Counted from the stretch's first letter, positions 18,614 through 28,669 are shown. The stretch is 50,792 nt of DNA from Alterluteimonas quercicellularis (GCF_021191635.1 NZ_JAIWPR010000021.1:1-50792); one strand, 5' to 3'. A program made the numbers and translations. Notes: generated from the sequence alone by a model not told the origin.

Positions 18614-18766
18614 ACAGGAGCGCGCTCGCGCGCGACGGCTTCGCTTCAGGCCCCCGGGAAAAGCGATGCCGGTCGTCGTTTGCCGTCGTTCGCGCTTGGG
18701 GACGCGTTCTGCTTCTGCCGTGGGTCCGGCGGCACCTTGCCCGGTCGCGCGCGAGCGCGCTCCTAC
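18614..18766. repeat. widely spaced REP-like pair
   Basis: A forward copy (18614-18636) and an inverted copy (18745-18766) are separated by about 110 bp of unique DNA. The outer TAG of the second copy is the stop codon of the membrane protein gene (18763-18765). The 18515-18613 stretch before it shows no gene. Confidence 0.75.
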
Positions 18767-19097
18767 CGGCGAGGGGTTTCGGGCGCGGAGCGCGCACGGC
18801 GCCGCAGCCAGGCCGCGCGCAGCACGAACGCGGCCAGCATCGCCGCCAGGTACACGCCGTAGCCCAGCGCGGTCGCCAGGATCTGTCGCCACATGCCGCC
18901 GTAGGTCGGATCGGCGGTCCGGTGCGCCCAGTGGATGCTGGCCACGAAAGCCGCGACCGACAGCGCGAGCGCGACGCTGTCGAACAGGCGGCGGGCGCCG
19001 TCGCGCGGCTGCCGCGGGTAGATCCAGTACAGCGCGCCGAGGATCAGGAACCAGGGCAGGAACAGGATCAGCGCGAGGTTGAGCTCGACCAGCGCGC

Positions 19098-19101
<4 letters not shown>
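18763..19101 (-). CDS. small three-helix membrane protein
   Basis: The 112-residue product has three predicted membrane helices: LALILFLPWFLILGALYWI (about 9-27), a second around residues 40-58, and GYGVYLAAMLAAFVLRAAWL (about 80-99). The C-terminus is Arg-rich, consistent with a cytosolic tail. I do not recognise a family. It starts with GTG at 19101, overlapping the trpS stop as GTGA, so it is translationally coupled to trpS. Its TAG stop comes from the adjoining REP. Confidence 0.75.
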
Positions 19102-20429
<1,328 letters not shown>

Positions 20430-20514
20430 CGCGGGCAGTCAAAGACGGGACGCCGCCCAGTCTAACGGCCCGGGACGCCGCCCACCCCGCCGACGGTGGC
20501 GGCCCAGAAAAGAA

Positions 20515-20540
20515 CGAGGGCCGGCGATCGCCGGCCCTCG
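20515..20540 (-). terminator. terminator of csbD-like gene
   Basis: A perfect 26-bp palindrome with CGAGGGCCGGCGA arms is followed on the minus strand by TTCTTTTCTGG. It lies 24 bp past the CsbD stop and upstream of trpS. Confidence 0.8.
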
Positions 20541-20564
20541 TCCCGCTTTCCCGACCCGTTCGGG

Positions 20565-20762
20565 CTAGAGGGTGCGCTCGAAGTCGCGCACTTCCTTCTC
20601 CGCCCGATCGCGCTCCCAGCCGTACTGCTCCTGCAGCTTGCCGGCCAGGTACTTGCTGTCGCCCTCGGCCACGTCGAACACGTCGTCGGTGAGGTCGCCC
20701 CACTTGGCCTGGGCCTTGCCCTTGAGCTGGGACCACTTGCCGGAAATGATGTCCTTGTTCAT
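20565..20762 (-). CDS. CsbD-family stress protein
   Basis: This 65-residue hydrophilic protein of the CsbD/YjbJ family is associated with general stress. [20 protein letters not shown] and [15 protein letters not shown] match the family closely. The biochemical role of CsbD proteins is unknown. I prefer the ATG at 20762, which has GAGG upstream, over a start 18 bp earlier. It has its own terminator downstream, so it is monocistronic. Confidence 0.9.
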   Translation of the reverse strand: MNKDIISGKWSQLKGKAQAKWGDLTDDVFDVAEGDSKYLAGKLQEQYGWERDRAEKEVRDFERTL

Positions 20763-20909
20763 GCCTGCCTCGTCAGTCACGGTGGAAGTACCGTGCGATC
20801 AGGTTCGCCCGCGACGGCTTCAGGACGGATCAAGATTGCGTTCGACACGCGATCAACTCCATGAACGCTTCAGTGCGGCGCCGGCGAGGTCGACGCCGCG
20901 CGAAAACGA

Positions 20910-20933
20910 AAAAGCCGGCGTGCGCCGGCTTTT
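20910..20933 (-). terminator. terminator of the entericidin-like gene
   Basis: An 11-bp stem AAAAGCCGGCG/CGCCGGCTTTT with a 2-nt loop has T-rich flanks on both strands. It lies 25 bp after the entericidin stop. Confidence 0.85.
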
Positions 20934-20958
20934 CCGCTTCCTGGATGGAAGAACGAAA

Positions 20959-21114
20959 TCAGTTGCGGCCGGTGCCGCCGGTGTTGTCCGCGGCGTCCTC
21001 GAGCTTGCCGCCCACCTTCTGGACGTCCTGGCCGGCGCCCTTGACGGTGTTGCAGGCGGTCAGCGTGCCCGCCGAGAACAGGGCGAGCAGCAGCAGAGCA
21101 GTGAAACGCTTCAT
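20959..21114 (-). CDS. entericidin-family small lipoprotein
   Basis: This is a 51-residue lipoprotein. The leader MKRFTALLLLALFSAGTLTAC has its lipobox Cys at 21, and the mature part starts CNTVKGAGQDVQKVGGK, the conserved entericidin A/B stretch. In enterobacteria entericidins form a stress-linked toxin/antidote pair; in this bacterial group single copies are common and the role is unclear. It has a good ribosome-binding site (AGGAGA) and its own terminator. Confidence 0.9.
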   Translation of the reverse strand: MKRFTALLLLALFSAGTLTACNTVKGAGQDVQKVGGKLEDAADNTGGTGRN

Positions 21115-21287
21115 GGAAGTCTCCTGATGGGATGTTGAGAGCCGCCCCCTGGGCAGGGCACGAAAAAAACCGCGGCCCGGGCACGCATGAGAACGCAGGA
21201 CGGCGTGAACGCGGTGTCGATTCGGCGCCTCGGGACGGACGTCGCCGAACTCCTGTTCAGCTTTCTCCTGCCGGCGCCGCGATCGGC

Positions 21288-22211
21288 TCAATCCCGCATC
21301 AGCGTGGACTTGCCGAACAGGCTCTCCACCAGGTCCACCGCCAGCTCCGCGGTGCCGTTGCGCACGTCCAGCGCCGGGCTCACCTCCACCACGTCCAGCG
21401 AGCCCATGCGCCCGGTATCGGCGATCATCTCCATCACCAGCTGCGCCTCGCGGTAGTCGAGCCCGCCGGGCACGGTGGTCCCGGTGCCCGGCGCGATCGA
21501 CGGGTCGAGCACGTCCACGTCGAAGCTCACGTGCAGGTGCGTGTCCTCGTCCAGGCCGGCCAGCGCCGCCTCCATCGTGCGCTTCATGCCCGCCTCGTCG
21601 ATGTGGCGCATGTCGTAGATGTCCAGCCCGTGCTCCTTGACCAGGCGCTTTTCCTCCTGGTCCACCGAGCGGATGCCGACCTGGCGGATCTGTGCCGGCA
21701 CGATCGCCGGCACGTGGCCGCCGATGCGCACCAGCGCCTCGGGCCCGATCCCGCACAGGCAGGCCACCGGCATGCCGTGCAGGTTGCCCGAGGGCGTGAC
21801 CTGGCTGGTGTTGAAGTCCGAGTGCGCGTCCAGCCACAGCACGCGCAGCTTGCGGCCCGCCTCCCGGCAGTGCGCCGCCACCGCGGCGATCGAGCCGATC
21901 GCCAGCGAGTGATCGCCGCCCAGCACCACCGGCATCCGCCCCGCGCGCAGTTCCGCCCGCGACGCCGCCAGCAGCGCCTCGTTCCAGGCCACCACCCCGT
22001 CGAGGTGCCGGTAGCCCCCGACCGGCGGCTGCACCGGGTTGGCCGGGCCGTCGAGGTTGCCGCGGTCGGCCACGTCCACGCCCCGCGCGCGCAGCGCTTC
22101 GGCCAGGCCGGCGATGCGCAGCGCGTCCGGCCCCAGGCGCGCGCCCAGGTGGCCGGCGCCGATGTCGGTGGGCACGCCGATGAGCGAGACGGGAGGATGG
22201 GGTCGGGGCAT
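21288..22211 (-). CDS. rocF: arginase (ureohydrolase family)
   Basis: The 307-residue manganese enzyme hydrolyses L-arginine to ornithine and urea. All six metal ligands are present: H101 (GGDHS), D128, H130 and D132 (WLDAHSD), D231 and D233 (SFDVDVLDP). The substrate-loop sequence SGNLHGMPV (141-149) is of the arginase rather than the agmatinase type. I use the ATG at 22211 (MPRPHPPVSLIGVP); the longer upstream reading is low-complexity and has no family match. It stands alone, with a leading gap of about 310 bp. Confidence 0.93.
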   Translation of the reverse strand: MPRPHPPVSLIGVPTDIGAGHLGARLGPDALRIAGLAEALRARGVDVADRGNLDGPANPVQPPVGGYRHLDGVVAWNEALLAASRAELRAGRMPVVLGGDHSLAIGSIAAVAAHCREAGRKLRVLWLDAHSDFNTSQVTPSGNLHGMPVACLCGIGPEALVRIGGHVPAIVPAQIRQVGIRSVDQEEKRLVKEHGLDIYDMRHIDEAGMKRTMEAALAGLDEDTHLHVSFDVDVLDPSIAPGTGTTVPGGLDYREAQLVMEMIADTGRMGSLDVVEVSPALDVRNGTAELAVDLVESLFGKSTLMRD

Positions 22212-22521
22212 GCGGCGGATCCGGTTCGGATGGGGCCCGCACGGGTCGCCGCGAGCGCACGGCCCGACCGCCGCGACCGCAGGGCAGCGGGAGTCTAGCA
22301 CCGGCCTCCGGCACGGGCCGGCGCCGCGGGACCGGGACGCGCTGCAGGAAACCGGGAACCGGCTGCCCCCGTTGCGGGGGCATGCACGTGGGACGTACCC
22401 GCGACAAGGGGATGGGGAGTCGCGGGCACCGTGCGCCGGTCGAAGCAGGATGAACCGATTCACCTCGGCTGTCTGTCGGGACGTTCCCGACGCCGGCCCG
22501 GCGCGCGCGCGTTCTCAGGAA
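22212..22521. other. 310-bp gap between arginase and tRNA-Thr, no gene seen
   Basis: This should hold the arginase promoter on the minus strand and the region downstream of tRNA-Thr. I see only G/C-rich dyads such as GCCCCCGTTGCGGGGGC. I found no credible ORF and no convincing -10/-35 pair. Confidence 0.6.
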
Positions 22522-22597
22522 TGGTGCCGGCAGTCCGAATCGAACGGACGACCTACCGCTTACAAGGCGGTTGCTCTACCAGCTGAGCTATGCCGGC
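22522..22597 (-). tRNA. tRNA-Thr (anticodon TGT)
   Basis: A 76-nt cloverleaf on the minus strand, including an encoded 3' CCA (22522-22524). The acceptor arm GCCGGCA/TGCCGGC is perfect, the D-arm is TAGCTCAGCTGGTAGAGC, the anticodon loop is CTTGTAA (anticodon TGT), and the T-arm contains GTTCGATTC. It reads ACN threonine codons. Confidence 0.95.
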
Positions 22598-22659
22598 ACG
22601 GCACGGCGGCGATTCTAGCGGATGCGGCGCGATCGTCTCGGGATGGGCTACCGCCTTGG

Positions 22660-22739
22660 CAGGAGCGCGCTCGCGCGCGAGGCTTCCGCGGCGACGGATG
22701 GGAAGAGCAAAGGAGCATCGCGCGCGAGCGCGCTCCTAC
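22660..22739. repeat. REP-like pair overlapping the SPOR-protein stop codon
   Basis: A forward copy (22660-22680) and an inverted copy (22718-22739) are separated by 37 bp. The outer TAG of the second copy is the stop codon of the SPOR-domain gene (22736-22738). Confidence 0.85.
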
Positions 22740-23494
22740 GGCCCGCGCAGCGTCGCGCAGTCGAGCGGCCGCACCTCGGTCCCGCTGGCGCGGCCCGCGG
22801 CCTGCGCGTCGAAGCCCGCGGCGGCGACCACGTCGAGCCACTGCGCGGTGGAGACCTCGCCCAGCGGCTCGGCGCGCGCTTCGAAGCCGGCCGCCTGCAG
22901 CGCGGCGACGTGCCGGCGCGCGGCGGACTCGCTGCCGAAGCGGCCCAGCGCGATCGCGTTCGCCTCGCTGCCGCCGAGGATGAAGTGGTCGTCGAAGCCC
23001 GCCGCGCCCAGCCGTTCGGCCACAGCCTGCGCGGCGTCGCGGTCGGCCTGCGGCGGCAGCCACACTCGCCAGCCGCGGGGTGCGGTCGCGACCGCGCGGG
23101 CGAACGCGCGCTCCACCTGCGGCTGCAGGCGCGCGCTGGCGCGGGCGAGCGCGGCCTCGTCGGCGAACGGACCGAGGCGATGGCAGACCGGCACGGCGCC
23201 GGCGGGCGCGGCGGCGAGCGCGTCCTCCGTGTCCACGACGTCCTCGCCGCGCGCCGGCGCTTGCGCGGCAGGCGCCGGCGATGCGTCGGGCGCCGCGTCG
23301 CCGGCGGACGCGATGCCGCCGGCACGGGGCGCCTCGGCCGCGGCGGCCTGCACCTCCGAGGCCAGCTGCAGCCGCGGCACGCCCGGCGGCTGCGCCGGCA
23401 GCGGGTCGGCCTGCGGCGGCGCGCGCAGCGTCCACCACAGCCCGACGCCGAGGTTGAGGACGATCAGCAGCAGGACGGCGGCGCGCGCGAGCAT
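22736..23494 (-). CDS. SPOR-domain membrane protein
   Basis: The 252-residue product has an N-terminal membrane anchor (AAVLLLIVLNLGVGLWWTL, about 5-23), an Ala/Pro-rich periplasmic linker and a C-terminal SPOR-like peptidoglycan-binding fold. The fold has RVWLPPQADRDAAQAVAERL, then FILGGSEANAIALGRF and SAARRHVAALQAAGFEA. SPOR domains bind denuded glycan strands at division sites, so an envelope or septal role is likely. It begins 9 bp after coaX, forming the third gene of birA-coaX-SPOR. Its TAG stop is contributed by a REP. Confidence 0.85.
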   Translation of the reverse strand: MLARAAVLLLIVLNLGVGLWWTLRAPPQADPLPAQPPGVPRLQLASEVQAAAAEAPRAGGIASAGDAAPDASPAPAAQAPARGEDVVDTEDALAAAPAGAVPVCHRLGPFADEAALARASARLQPQVERAFARAVATAPRGWRVWLPPQADRDAAQAVAERLGAAGFDDHFILGGSEANAIALGRFGSESAARRHVAALQAAGFEARAEPLGEVSTAQWLDVVAAAGFDAQAAGRASGTEVRPLDCATLRGP

Positions 23495-23503
23495 GCGCCG
23501 ATT

Positions 23504-24280
23504 CTAGAGCGTGGGCGATGTCCTTTCGGCGACCCAGGGCCCGCTTCGCGTGCGCCCCGCCCAGCGCGCGAGCCCTTCCATCACCAGATGCGGCGCGGCC
23601 GTGGCGCCGGGCAGGCCTTTCAGCAGCGGCGCGGCGCCGCCGCCGTGGACCAGCAGCCGCGGCGGCGCGCCGAGCAGCGCTTCGGCCTCGACCGCGCTGG
23701 CCTGCACCAGCGCGCAGGCGGCGCCGAGGCAGCCCGAGGCCAGGGCGTCGTCGGTGTCGGCCGCGAACACGGCGTAGCGCCCGCCCTCGGCCGGCAGGTG
23801 CGGCGCGCGCCGGTGCAGGCTCTCGCGCATCAGCGCCGGCGCGGGCGCGATCCGCCCGCCGCGATGCACGCCCTGCGCGTCGAGCAGGTCCACCGTCAGC
23901 GCGGTGCCCACGCCGGCGATCAGCCACGGGCCGGCACCGCGCGCATGCGCGCCGACCAGGGCCAGGAAGCGGTCCACGCCCAGTCGCTCCGGCCGCGCAT
24001 AGGCGATGCGCATGCCGTCGAAGACGGCCTCGGTGCGCGCACGCACCACGCGGCCGCAGCGCCCGGCCAGGGTCTGCAGCACCGCCGTGCGCAGCGCGTC
24101 GCGCGCGACGCTGGCGAGGACCACCGCCTCCACCCGCGCCGGCAGCGCGTCGGCCCAGCCCGCCGGCAGCACCTGGCCGTCGTGCGGCACCGCGAAGCCC
24201 TCGCCGGCGCTGCCGTCGTCCAGCAGCGGCGCGCACTTGAGGCGGGTGTTGCCGAGATCGATCAGCCACTCAGTCGTCAT
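23504..24280 (-). CDS. coaX: type III pantothenate kinase
   Basis: This 258-residue enzyme makes 4'-phosphopantothenate, the first step of coenzyme A synthesis. The ASKHA-fold signatures are DLGNTRLK (8-15), ERLGVDRFLALVGA, the central GVGTALTVDLLDAQG, and a late glycine-rich nucleotide segment (LVHGGGAAPLL). The start at 24280 lies inside the 3' end of birA (11-bp overlap), so the two are translationally coupled, an arrangement common in this group. Confidence 0.94.
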   Translation of the reverse strand: MTTEWLIDLGNTRLKCAPLLDDGSAGEGFAVPHDGQVLPAGWADALPARVEAVVLASVARDALRTAVLQTLAGRCGRVVRARTEAVFDGMRIAYARPERLGVDRFLALVGAHARGAGPWLIAGVGTALTVDLLDAQGVHRGGRIAPAPALMRESLHRRAPHLPAEGGRYAVFAADTDDALASGCLGAACALVQASAVEAEALLGAPPRLLVHGGGAAPLLKGLPGATAAPHLVMEGLARWAGRTRSGPWVAERTSPTL

Positions 24281-25259
24281 GGCACCTCCGCACGCTGACC
24301 TCGCCCGCGTGCACCTCGCGCTCGCCCTCGTCGGTGCGCACGCGCAGCGCACCGTCCGCGGCCACGCCCAGGGCGACGCCCGGCCGCGCGCCGGCGGCTT
24401 CGTGCAGCACGATCGGCCGCCCGGCCAGCGCGTCCAGCGCCGCGTAGCGCGGCAGGAACGGCACCAGGCCGTCGCGGTCGAAGGTCTCCAGCGCCGGCAG
24501 CAGCGCGGCGACGAGTTCCGCAGCCAGGCGATCGCGCAGCGGCGGCGCCAGCCCCAGCCCGCGCAGGTCGGCCCAGGGCTGCCCGATCGTCGCCGCCGCG
24601 GCCGCCGGCATGGCCACGTTGAGGCCGACGCCGATCACCGCCCACACCGGCCCGGCATGTTCGCCGCCGCCCTCCACCAGCACCCCGCCGAGCTTGCGCA
24701 GCGCGTCGTCCCCGGCGTCGACCACCAGGTCGTTCGGCCACTTCAGGCGGACCGGTGCGCCCAGCGAGCGCAACGCCTCCGCCGCGCAGATCCCGGCGAC
24801 CAGGCTCAGCCCGCCCAGCCGCGCCAGCCCGCCGGCGAAGGCGCGCGACACCGAGAGGTAGAGATTGGCCGCCAGCGGCGAGGCCCAGGCGCGTCCGCGC
24901 CGCCCGCGCCCGCCGGTCTGGCTTTCGGCCAGCAGGACCTGGGCGCCCTGCCCGGGCGAGGGGCGGCGCAGCAGTTCCGAGTTGGTGGAGTCCACCGCCC
25001 AGGCCACTTCCAGCCCGGCGAGCAGCGGCGCGACGCCGGCGGGCAGGCGCGCGCGGATCGCCTCGGCGTCGAGCAGGTCGAGCGGCGATTCCAGCGCATA
25101 GCCCTGGCCCGCGCGCGCCGCGATCGGCACGCCCGCCGCACGCAGCGCCTCGATCCGCTTCCACACCGCCGCACGGGTCAGGCCGTGCTCGCGGGCCAGC
25201 CGGTCGCCGGAGACCGGCCCCGCGGCCAGGCGTTGCAACAGTGCGCGCTCCATGGACAT
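24270..25259 (-). CDS. birA: bifunctional biotin ligase / biotin operon repressor
   Basis: This 329-residue enzyme attaches biotin to the acetyl-CoA carboxylase carrier protein. An N-terminal winged helix is present (about 1-60, SGDRLAREHGLTRAAVWKRIEALR), so DNA-binding repression of biotin genes is possible. The catalytic domain has STNSELL (91-97), the biotinyl-AMP loop GGRGRRGRAW (116-125) and KWPNDLVV (173-180). A C-terminal SH3-like domain completes it. The start at 25259 (MSMERALL) or two codons later is equally plausible. First gene of birA-coaX-SPOR. Confidence 0.94.
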   Translation of the reverse strand: MSMERALLQRLAAGPVSGDRLAREHGLTRAAVWKRIEALRAAGVPIAARAGQGYALESPLDLLDAEAIRARLPAGVAPLLAGLEVAWAVDSTNSELLRRPSPGQGAQVLLAESQTGGRGRRGRAWASPLAANLYLSVSRAFAGGLARLGGLSLVAGICAAEALRSLGAPVRLKWPNDLVVDAGDDALRKLGGVLVEGGGEHAGPVWAVIGVGLNVAMPAAAAATIGQPWADLRGLGLAPPLRDRLAAELVAALLPALETFDRDGLVPFLPRYAALDALAGRPIVLHEAAGARPGVALGVAADGALRVRTDEGEREVHAGEVSVRRCHDD

Positions 25260-25375
25260 GGCGTTCCCGATCCGACCCCGCCCGGGCTCGCGGGCGCCCG
25301 GCAGGATGCCCAGCCTGCACGGCGGGCGCAACCGCGCTATAGTCGGCGATCCGCCCGCCACCCCAGCGACCTGCC

Positions 25376-25630
25376 ATGGCCCTGCGACTCGCGATCCTGC
25401 TGTTGCTCGGCTGCGCCAGCCTGCCGGTCCTGGCGACCGAGCTGCGCCAATCGCCCGGCGAGGGCTGTGCGGAGACGTCCGGCCAGGACCCCACCAATCC
25501 CCGCCCCGCCGAGCATCGCGGCGGCACCGGCGAGGCCGAGGATCGCGCACGGCTCCAGCGCGGCGGCGTCCCCGAGAGCGGCGTGCGTACCCCGCGCTGG
25601 CACAGCTTCCTGCCGGGCATGTTCCGCTGA
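25376..25630 (+). CDS. small exported protein of unknown function
   Basis: The 84-residue product has a signal peptide (MALRLAILLLLGCASLPVLA, probable cleavage after ATE or VLA), a polar low-complexity middle, and a distinctive end RTPRWHSFLPGMFR. The Cys in the leader is not in a standard lipobox. I do not know a function. It ends 4 bp before the MtfA start, so the two form a unit, divergent from birA. The amino-acid make-up of the middle is unremarkable, so coding status rests on the leader, the tail and the spacing. Confidence 0.6.
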   Translation: MALRLAILLLLGCASLPVLATELRQSPGEGCAETSGQDPTNPRPAEHRGGTGEAEDRARLQRGGVPESGVRTPRWHSFLPGMFR

Positions 25631-25634
25631 TCCG

Positions 25635-26402
25635 GTGAGCGGCTGGTTCCGGCGCCTGCGGCGCCGCCCCGATCCGCCCGCGCCCGCGCTCTGGGCCGAG
25701 GTCCGCCGCCGCGCCGCCTGGGTCGGCCGGCTGGACGCCGCGCGCGACGCACGCCTGCAATCGCTGGCCGCGCACTTCCTGCACGACAAGACGATCACCC
25801 CGGTCGCCGGCCTGGAACTCGACGAGACCCGGCGCGCGCTGCTGGCCGCGCTGTGCTGCCTGCCGCTGCTGGAGTTCGGCGCCGAGGGCCTGCACGGCTG
25901 GAGGCAGCTGATCGTGTACCCGGACGCGTTCCGGGTGAACCGCAGCCACGTCGACGCCGCCGGCGTGCTGCACGAGTGGGAGGACGAACTGATCGGCGAG
26001 GCCTGGGAATCGGGGCCGCTGATCCTGTCCTGGGCCGACGTCGAGTCCGACCTGGCCGAGCCCGACGGCGGCTTCTGCGTGGCCGTGCACGAGATGGCGC
26101 ACAAGCTCGACGCCCTCGACGGCGTGCTCGACGGCACCCCCGCCCTGCCCCGCGACTGGCAGCGGCGCTGGGCGCGCGATTTCCAGCGCGCCTTCGACGG
26201 CTTCGTCGCCCGGCTGGAGCGCGACGAGGCCACCGCGCTCGACCCCTACGCGGGCGAGGCGCCGGAGGAGTTCTTCGCGGTGTGCAGCGAGTACCACTTC
26301 AGCGCACCGGCGCTGCTGGCGCGCGAACTGCCCGCGGTGGCCGACCACCTGCAGCGCTTCTACGGTCACTCGCCGTTCGCCGATCGCGCCCTGCCGCGAT
26401 AG
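25635..26402 (+). CDS. mtfA: MtfA-family zinc peptidase (M90)
   Basis: The 255-residue protein resembles Mlc titration factor A, a cytoplasmic zinc aminopeptidase that in E. coli binds the glucose repressor Mlc. The metal site HEMAHKLD is clear (about residue 153), with DEFFAV-like sequence (APEEFFAVCSEYHF) supplying the later Glu. The start is the GTG at 25635 (MSGWFRRLRRR), 4 bp after the preceding small gene. No Mlc gene is nearby, so its partner here is unknown. Confidence 0.9.
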   Translation: MSGWFRRLRRRPDPPAPALWAEVRRRAAWVGRLDAARDARLQSLAAHFLHDKTITPVAGLELDETRRALLAALCCLPLLEFGAEGLHGWRQLIVYPDAFRVNRSHVDAAGVLHEWEDELIGEAWESGPLILSWADVESDLAEPDGGFCVAVHEMAHKLDALDGVLDGTPALPRDWQRRWARDFQRAFDGFVARLERDEATALDPYAGEAPEEFFAVCSEYHFSAPALLARELPAVADHLQRFYGHSPFADRALPR

Positions 26403-26425
26403 CGCGCCCGCGCGCGACGCCGCGA

Positions 26426-27850
26426 TCACAGCCCCGGCGGCAGCACCACCTCGAAGCGCGCCCCGCCCAGTTCCTCCGACCGGCCGACGCTCAGCTCGCC
26501 GCGGTAGCTGTGCACGATGTCCTGCACGATCGCCAGCCCGATGCCGTGGCCCTGCACACGTTCGTCGCCGCGCACACCGCGCTGCAGGACGTGCGCGATG
26601 CGGTCAGGCTGGATGCCGGTGCCGTCGTCGTCGACCGCCAGCCGCAGGCCGGGTCGCCGGTTGGGTTCCGGCTCGCCCGGGCGCACCGTCAGCAGCACCC
26701 GCCGGCGCGCCCACTTGAAGGCGTTCTCCAGCAGGTTGCCGAGCAGTTCCTGCAGGTCGCCCGGCTCGCCGTGGAAGCGCGCGGTCGGGTCGATGTCGAA
26801 CTCGCAGATCACCCCCTGCGACGCGTAGATCTTCTCCAGCCCGCGCACCAGTTCCTCGGCGTAGGGCTCGATCTCCACCGGCGCGGAGAACAGCTTGTGG
26901 CCGCTGGAGGCGGCGCGGCCCAGCTGGTAGCCGACCAGGTCGTTCATGCGCCGCAGCTGGATGGCCAGCTCGTCGCGCAGCTCGGCGTCGCTTGCGCCGG
27001 CCTCCAGCCGCGTGTGCAGCACCGCCAGCGGCGTCTTCAGGCTGTGCGCCAGGTCGGACATGGTGTTGCGCTGGTGCTCGAGGTTCTGCCGCTCGCTCTC
27101 GATCAGCGCGTTGATGCTGTCGGTCAGCGGCTCCAGCTCGCGCGGGTGCAGTTCGCCCATGCGGTTGGCCTGGCCGCGCTGCACGCGCTTGAGCTCGGCG
27201 ATCACGTTGCGCAGCGGGCGCAGGCTCCAGCGCAGCACCAGCGCCTGCAGCAGCAGCAGGATCACGCCGGCCACGCCGAGATAGCGCCACAGCGCCTGGC
27301 GGAACACCTGCACCTGCCTGGGCAGCGTGCCGGCGTCCTCGAGGATGTACACGGTATAGAGCAGCTCGCTCTCCGCGCCGCCGCTCTCGCGTACCAGCGC
27401 GAAGCCGCGTCCGTAGCGGATCACCTCGCCGGGCAGACCGGCGCTGTCGAGGATCGGCAGCGGCCCGTCGATCTTCTCCTGGCCCGGTTCGAGCAGTTCC
27501 AGTTCCGGCAGCACCGGCCCCTGCGCCGAGCCCGACAGCCAGACATCGTCTTCCATCACCACCGCGGCGTAGCTGCCGCTGCCCGGGCGCTCGAAGCGCT
27601 CGTCGGGCGGGAACTCGGGGGCGATGAGCGTGCCGTCGCGCGCGAACTCGACGTCGCCGGCATAGGTGAAGGCCGAGCCGCGCAGGCGGTCGCGCTGGCC
27701 CTGGCTGGCCACGTCCACGAAGGCGCGGTCGAGCGCGTAGCCCGCCAGCGCGAGGAAGGCGACCAGGCCCAGGCTCGCCGCCAGCATCTGCCGCGCCTGC
27801 AGCGACCTCGGTCGCCAGGGCAGTTCGCGCTTGGCCGGCCTCTGGCTCAT
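26426..27850 (-). CDS. phoQ: PhoQ-like sensor histidine kinase
   Basis: The 474-residue inner-membrane kinase has TM1 at about residues 20-40, a periplasmic sensor of about 150 residues, TM2 at about 190-207, a HAMP-like region, an H-box with phospho-acceptor His269 (DLAHSLKTPLAVL) and an ATPase domain (NLLENAFKWA, DDGTGI, GHGIGLAI). The sensor loop is rich in acidic residues, as in divalent-cation-sensing PhoQ. The start at 27850 (MSQRPAK) has a strong GGAGG site, better than the upstream alternative. It is downstream of the response regulator with a 76-bp gap. The PhoQ name is by similarity; other EnvZ/OmpR-type kinases are possible. Confidence 0.88.
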   Translation of the reverse strand: MSQRPAKRELPWRPRSLQARQMLAASLGLVAFLALAGYALDRAFVDVASQGQRDRLRGSAFTYAGDVEFARDGTLIAPEFPPDERFERPGSGSYAAVVMEDDVWLSGSAQGPVLPELELLEPGQEKIDGPLPILDSAGLPGEVIRYGRGFALVRESGGAESELLYTVYILEDAGTLPRQVQVFRQALWRYLGVAGVILLLLQALVLRWSLRPLRNVIAELKRVQRGQANRMGELHPRELEPLTDSINALIESERQNLEHQRNTMSDLAHSLKTPLAVLHTRLEAGASDAELRDELAIQLRRMNDLVGYQLGRAASSGHKLFSAPVEIEPYAEELVRGLEKIYASQGVICEFDIDPTARFHGEPGDLQELLGNLLENAFKWARRRVLLTVRPGEPEPNRRPGLRLAVDDDGTGIQPDRIAHVLQRGVRGDERVQGHGIGLAIVQDIVHSYRGELSVGRSEELGGARFEVVLPPGL

Positions 27851-27926
27851 CGCCTCCGTCCCTCGATCGCGCGCGCGGCGCCCCGGGGGCGCCGCGCCGT
27901 CCGCCGCGGTCCCTGGGCTCGGCAAG

Positions 27927-28613
27927 TCAGCCCTCGGTGCTCCGCGGGATGGCGAAGCGGTAGCCGCGGCCGCGCACGGTCTCGATCGGCTTCAGCGTGC
28001 CTTCCGGGTCCAGTTTCTTGCGCAGGCGGCCGATGAAGACCTCGAGCACGTTGGAGTCGCGGTCGAAGTCCTGCTGGTAGATGTGCTCGGTCAGGTCGGC
28101 TTTCGAGACCAGCTCGCCGGCATGCATCATCAGGTACTCGAGCACCTTGTACTCGTAGCTGGTCAGGTCGACGTTCTGGCCGCTGACGCTGACCGTCTGC
28201 GCGGCCAGGTCGAGGGTGACCGCACCGCACTCGAGCGTCGGCTTGCTCCAGCCGGCCGCGCGGCGGACCAGGGCGTTGATGCGCGCCAGCAGTTCCTCGA
28301 CGTGGAACGGCTTGACCAGGTAGTCGTCGGCGCCCTGCTTGAGGCCGTCGACCTTGTCCTGCCAGCTGGAGCGCGCGGTGAGGATCAGCACGGGGAACTG
28401 CTTGCCCTCGTCGCGCAGGGCCTTGATCAGCTCCATGCCCGACATCTTCGGCAGGCCGAGGTCGATGATGCCCACGTCGAAGGGCACTTCGCGGCCCATG
28501 TACAGGCCTTCCTCTCCATCCTGGGCGGCATCGACCGCGAAACCCTCGCGCTTGAGCCGCGCGGCCAGGGTTTCGCGCAGCGGGGCTTCGTCTTCGACGA
28601 GCAGGATACGCAT
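27927..28613 (-). CDS. phoP: PhoP-like response regulator
   Basis: The 228-residue OmpR-type regulator has a receiver domain with acidic pocket EDE (7-9), phospho-acceptor D51 (IIDLGLP), T79 and K101 (LVKPF), and a C-terminal winged helix (EYKVLEYLMMHAGELVSK ... EVFIGRLRKKL). I prefer the ATG at 28613 (MRILLVED) with GGAG 9 bp upstream, over a TTG three codons earlier that directly abuts that site. It is co-transcribed with the kinase and probably with the PepSY gene upstream. Confidence 0.92.
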   Translation of the reverse strand: MRILLVEDEAPLRETLAARLKREGFAVDAAQDGEEGLYMGREVPFDVGIIDLGLPKMSGMELIKALRDEGKQFPVLILTARSSWQDKVDGLKQGADDYLVKPFHVEELLARINALVRRAAGWSKPTLECGAVTLDLAAQTVSVSGQNVDLTSYEYKVLEYLMMHAGELVSKADLTEHIYQQDFDRDSNVLEVFIGRLRKKLDPEGTLKPIETVRGRGYRFAIPRSTEG

Positions 28614-28653
28614 GGGGTTCAACTCCGTGTCAGACGGCCGGGGCGGCCTGTAC

Positions 28654-28669
28654 GTTCAAGTATCTGAAC
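28654..28669. promoter_or_regulatory. 16-bp inverted repeat upstream of phoP
   Basis: GTTCA-N6-TGAAC lies between the PepSY stop and the phoP start. It could be a regulator site or a weak intercistronic hairpin. It is not the direct-repeat PhoP box known from enterobacteria. Confidence 0.3.

Noticed and set aside
22622..24298. A 558-codon plus-strand frame over the birA-coaX-SPOR unit
   Set aside because: It is opposite to two well-defined enzymes, and its sequence is low-complexity Arg/Ala/Gly/His.
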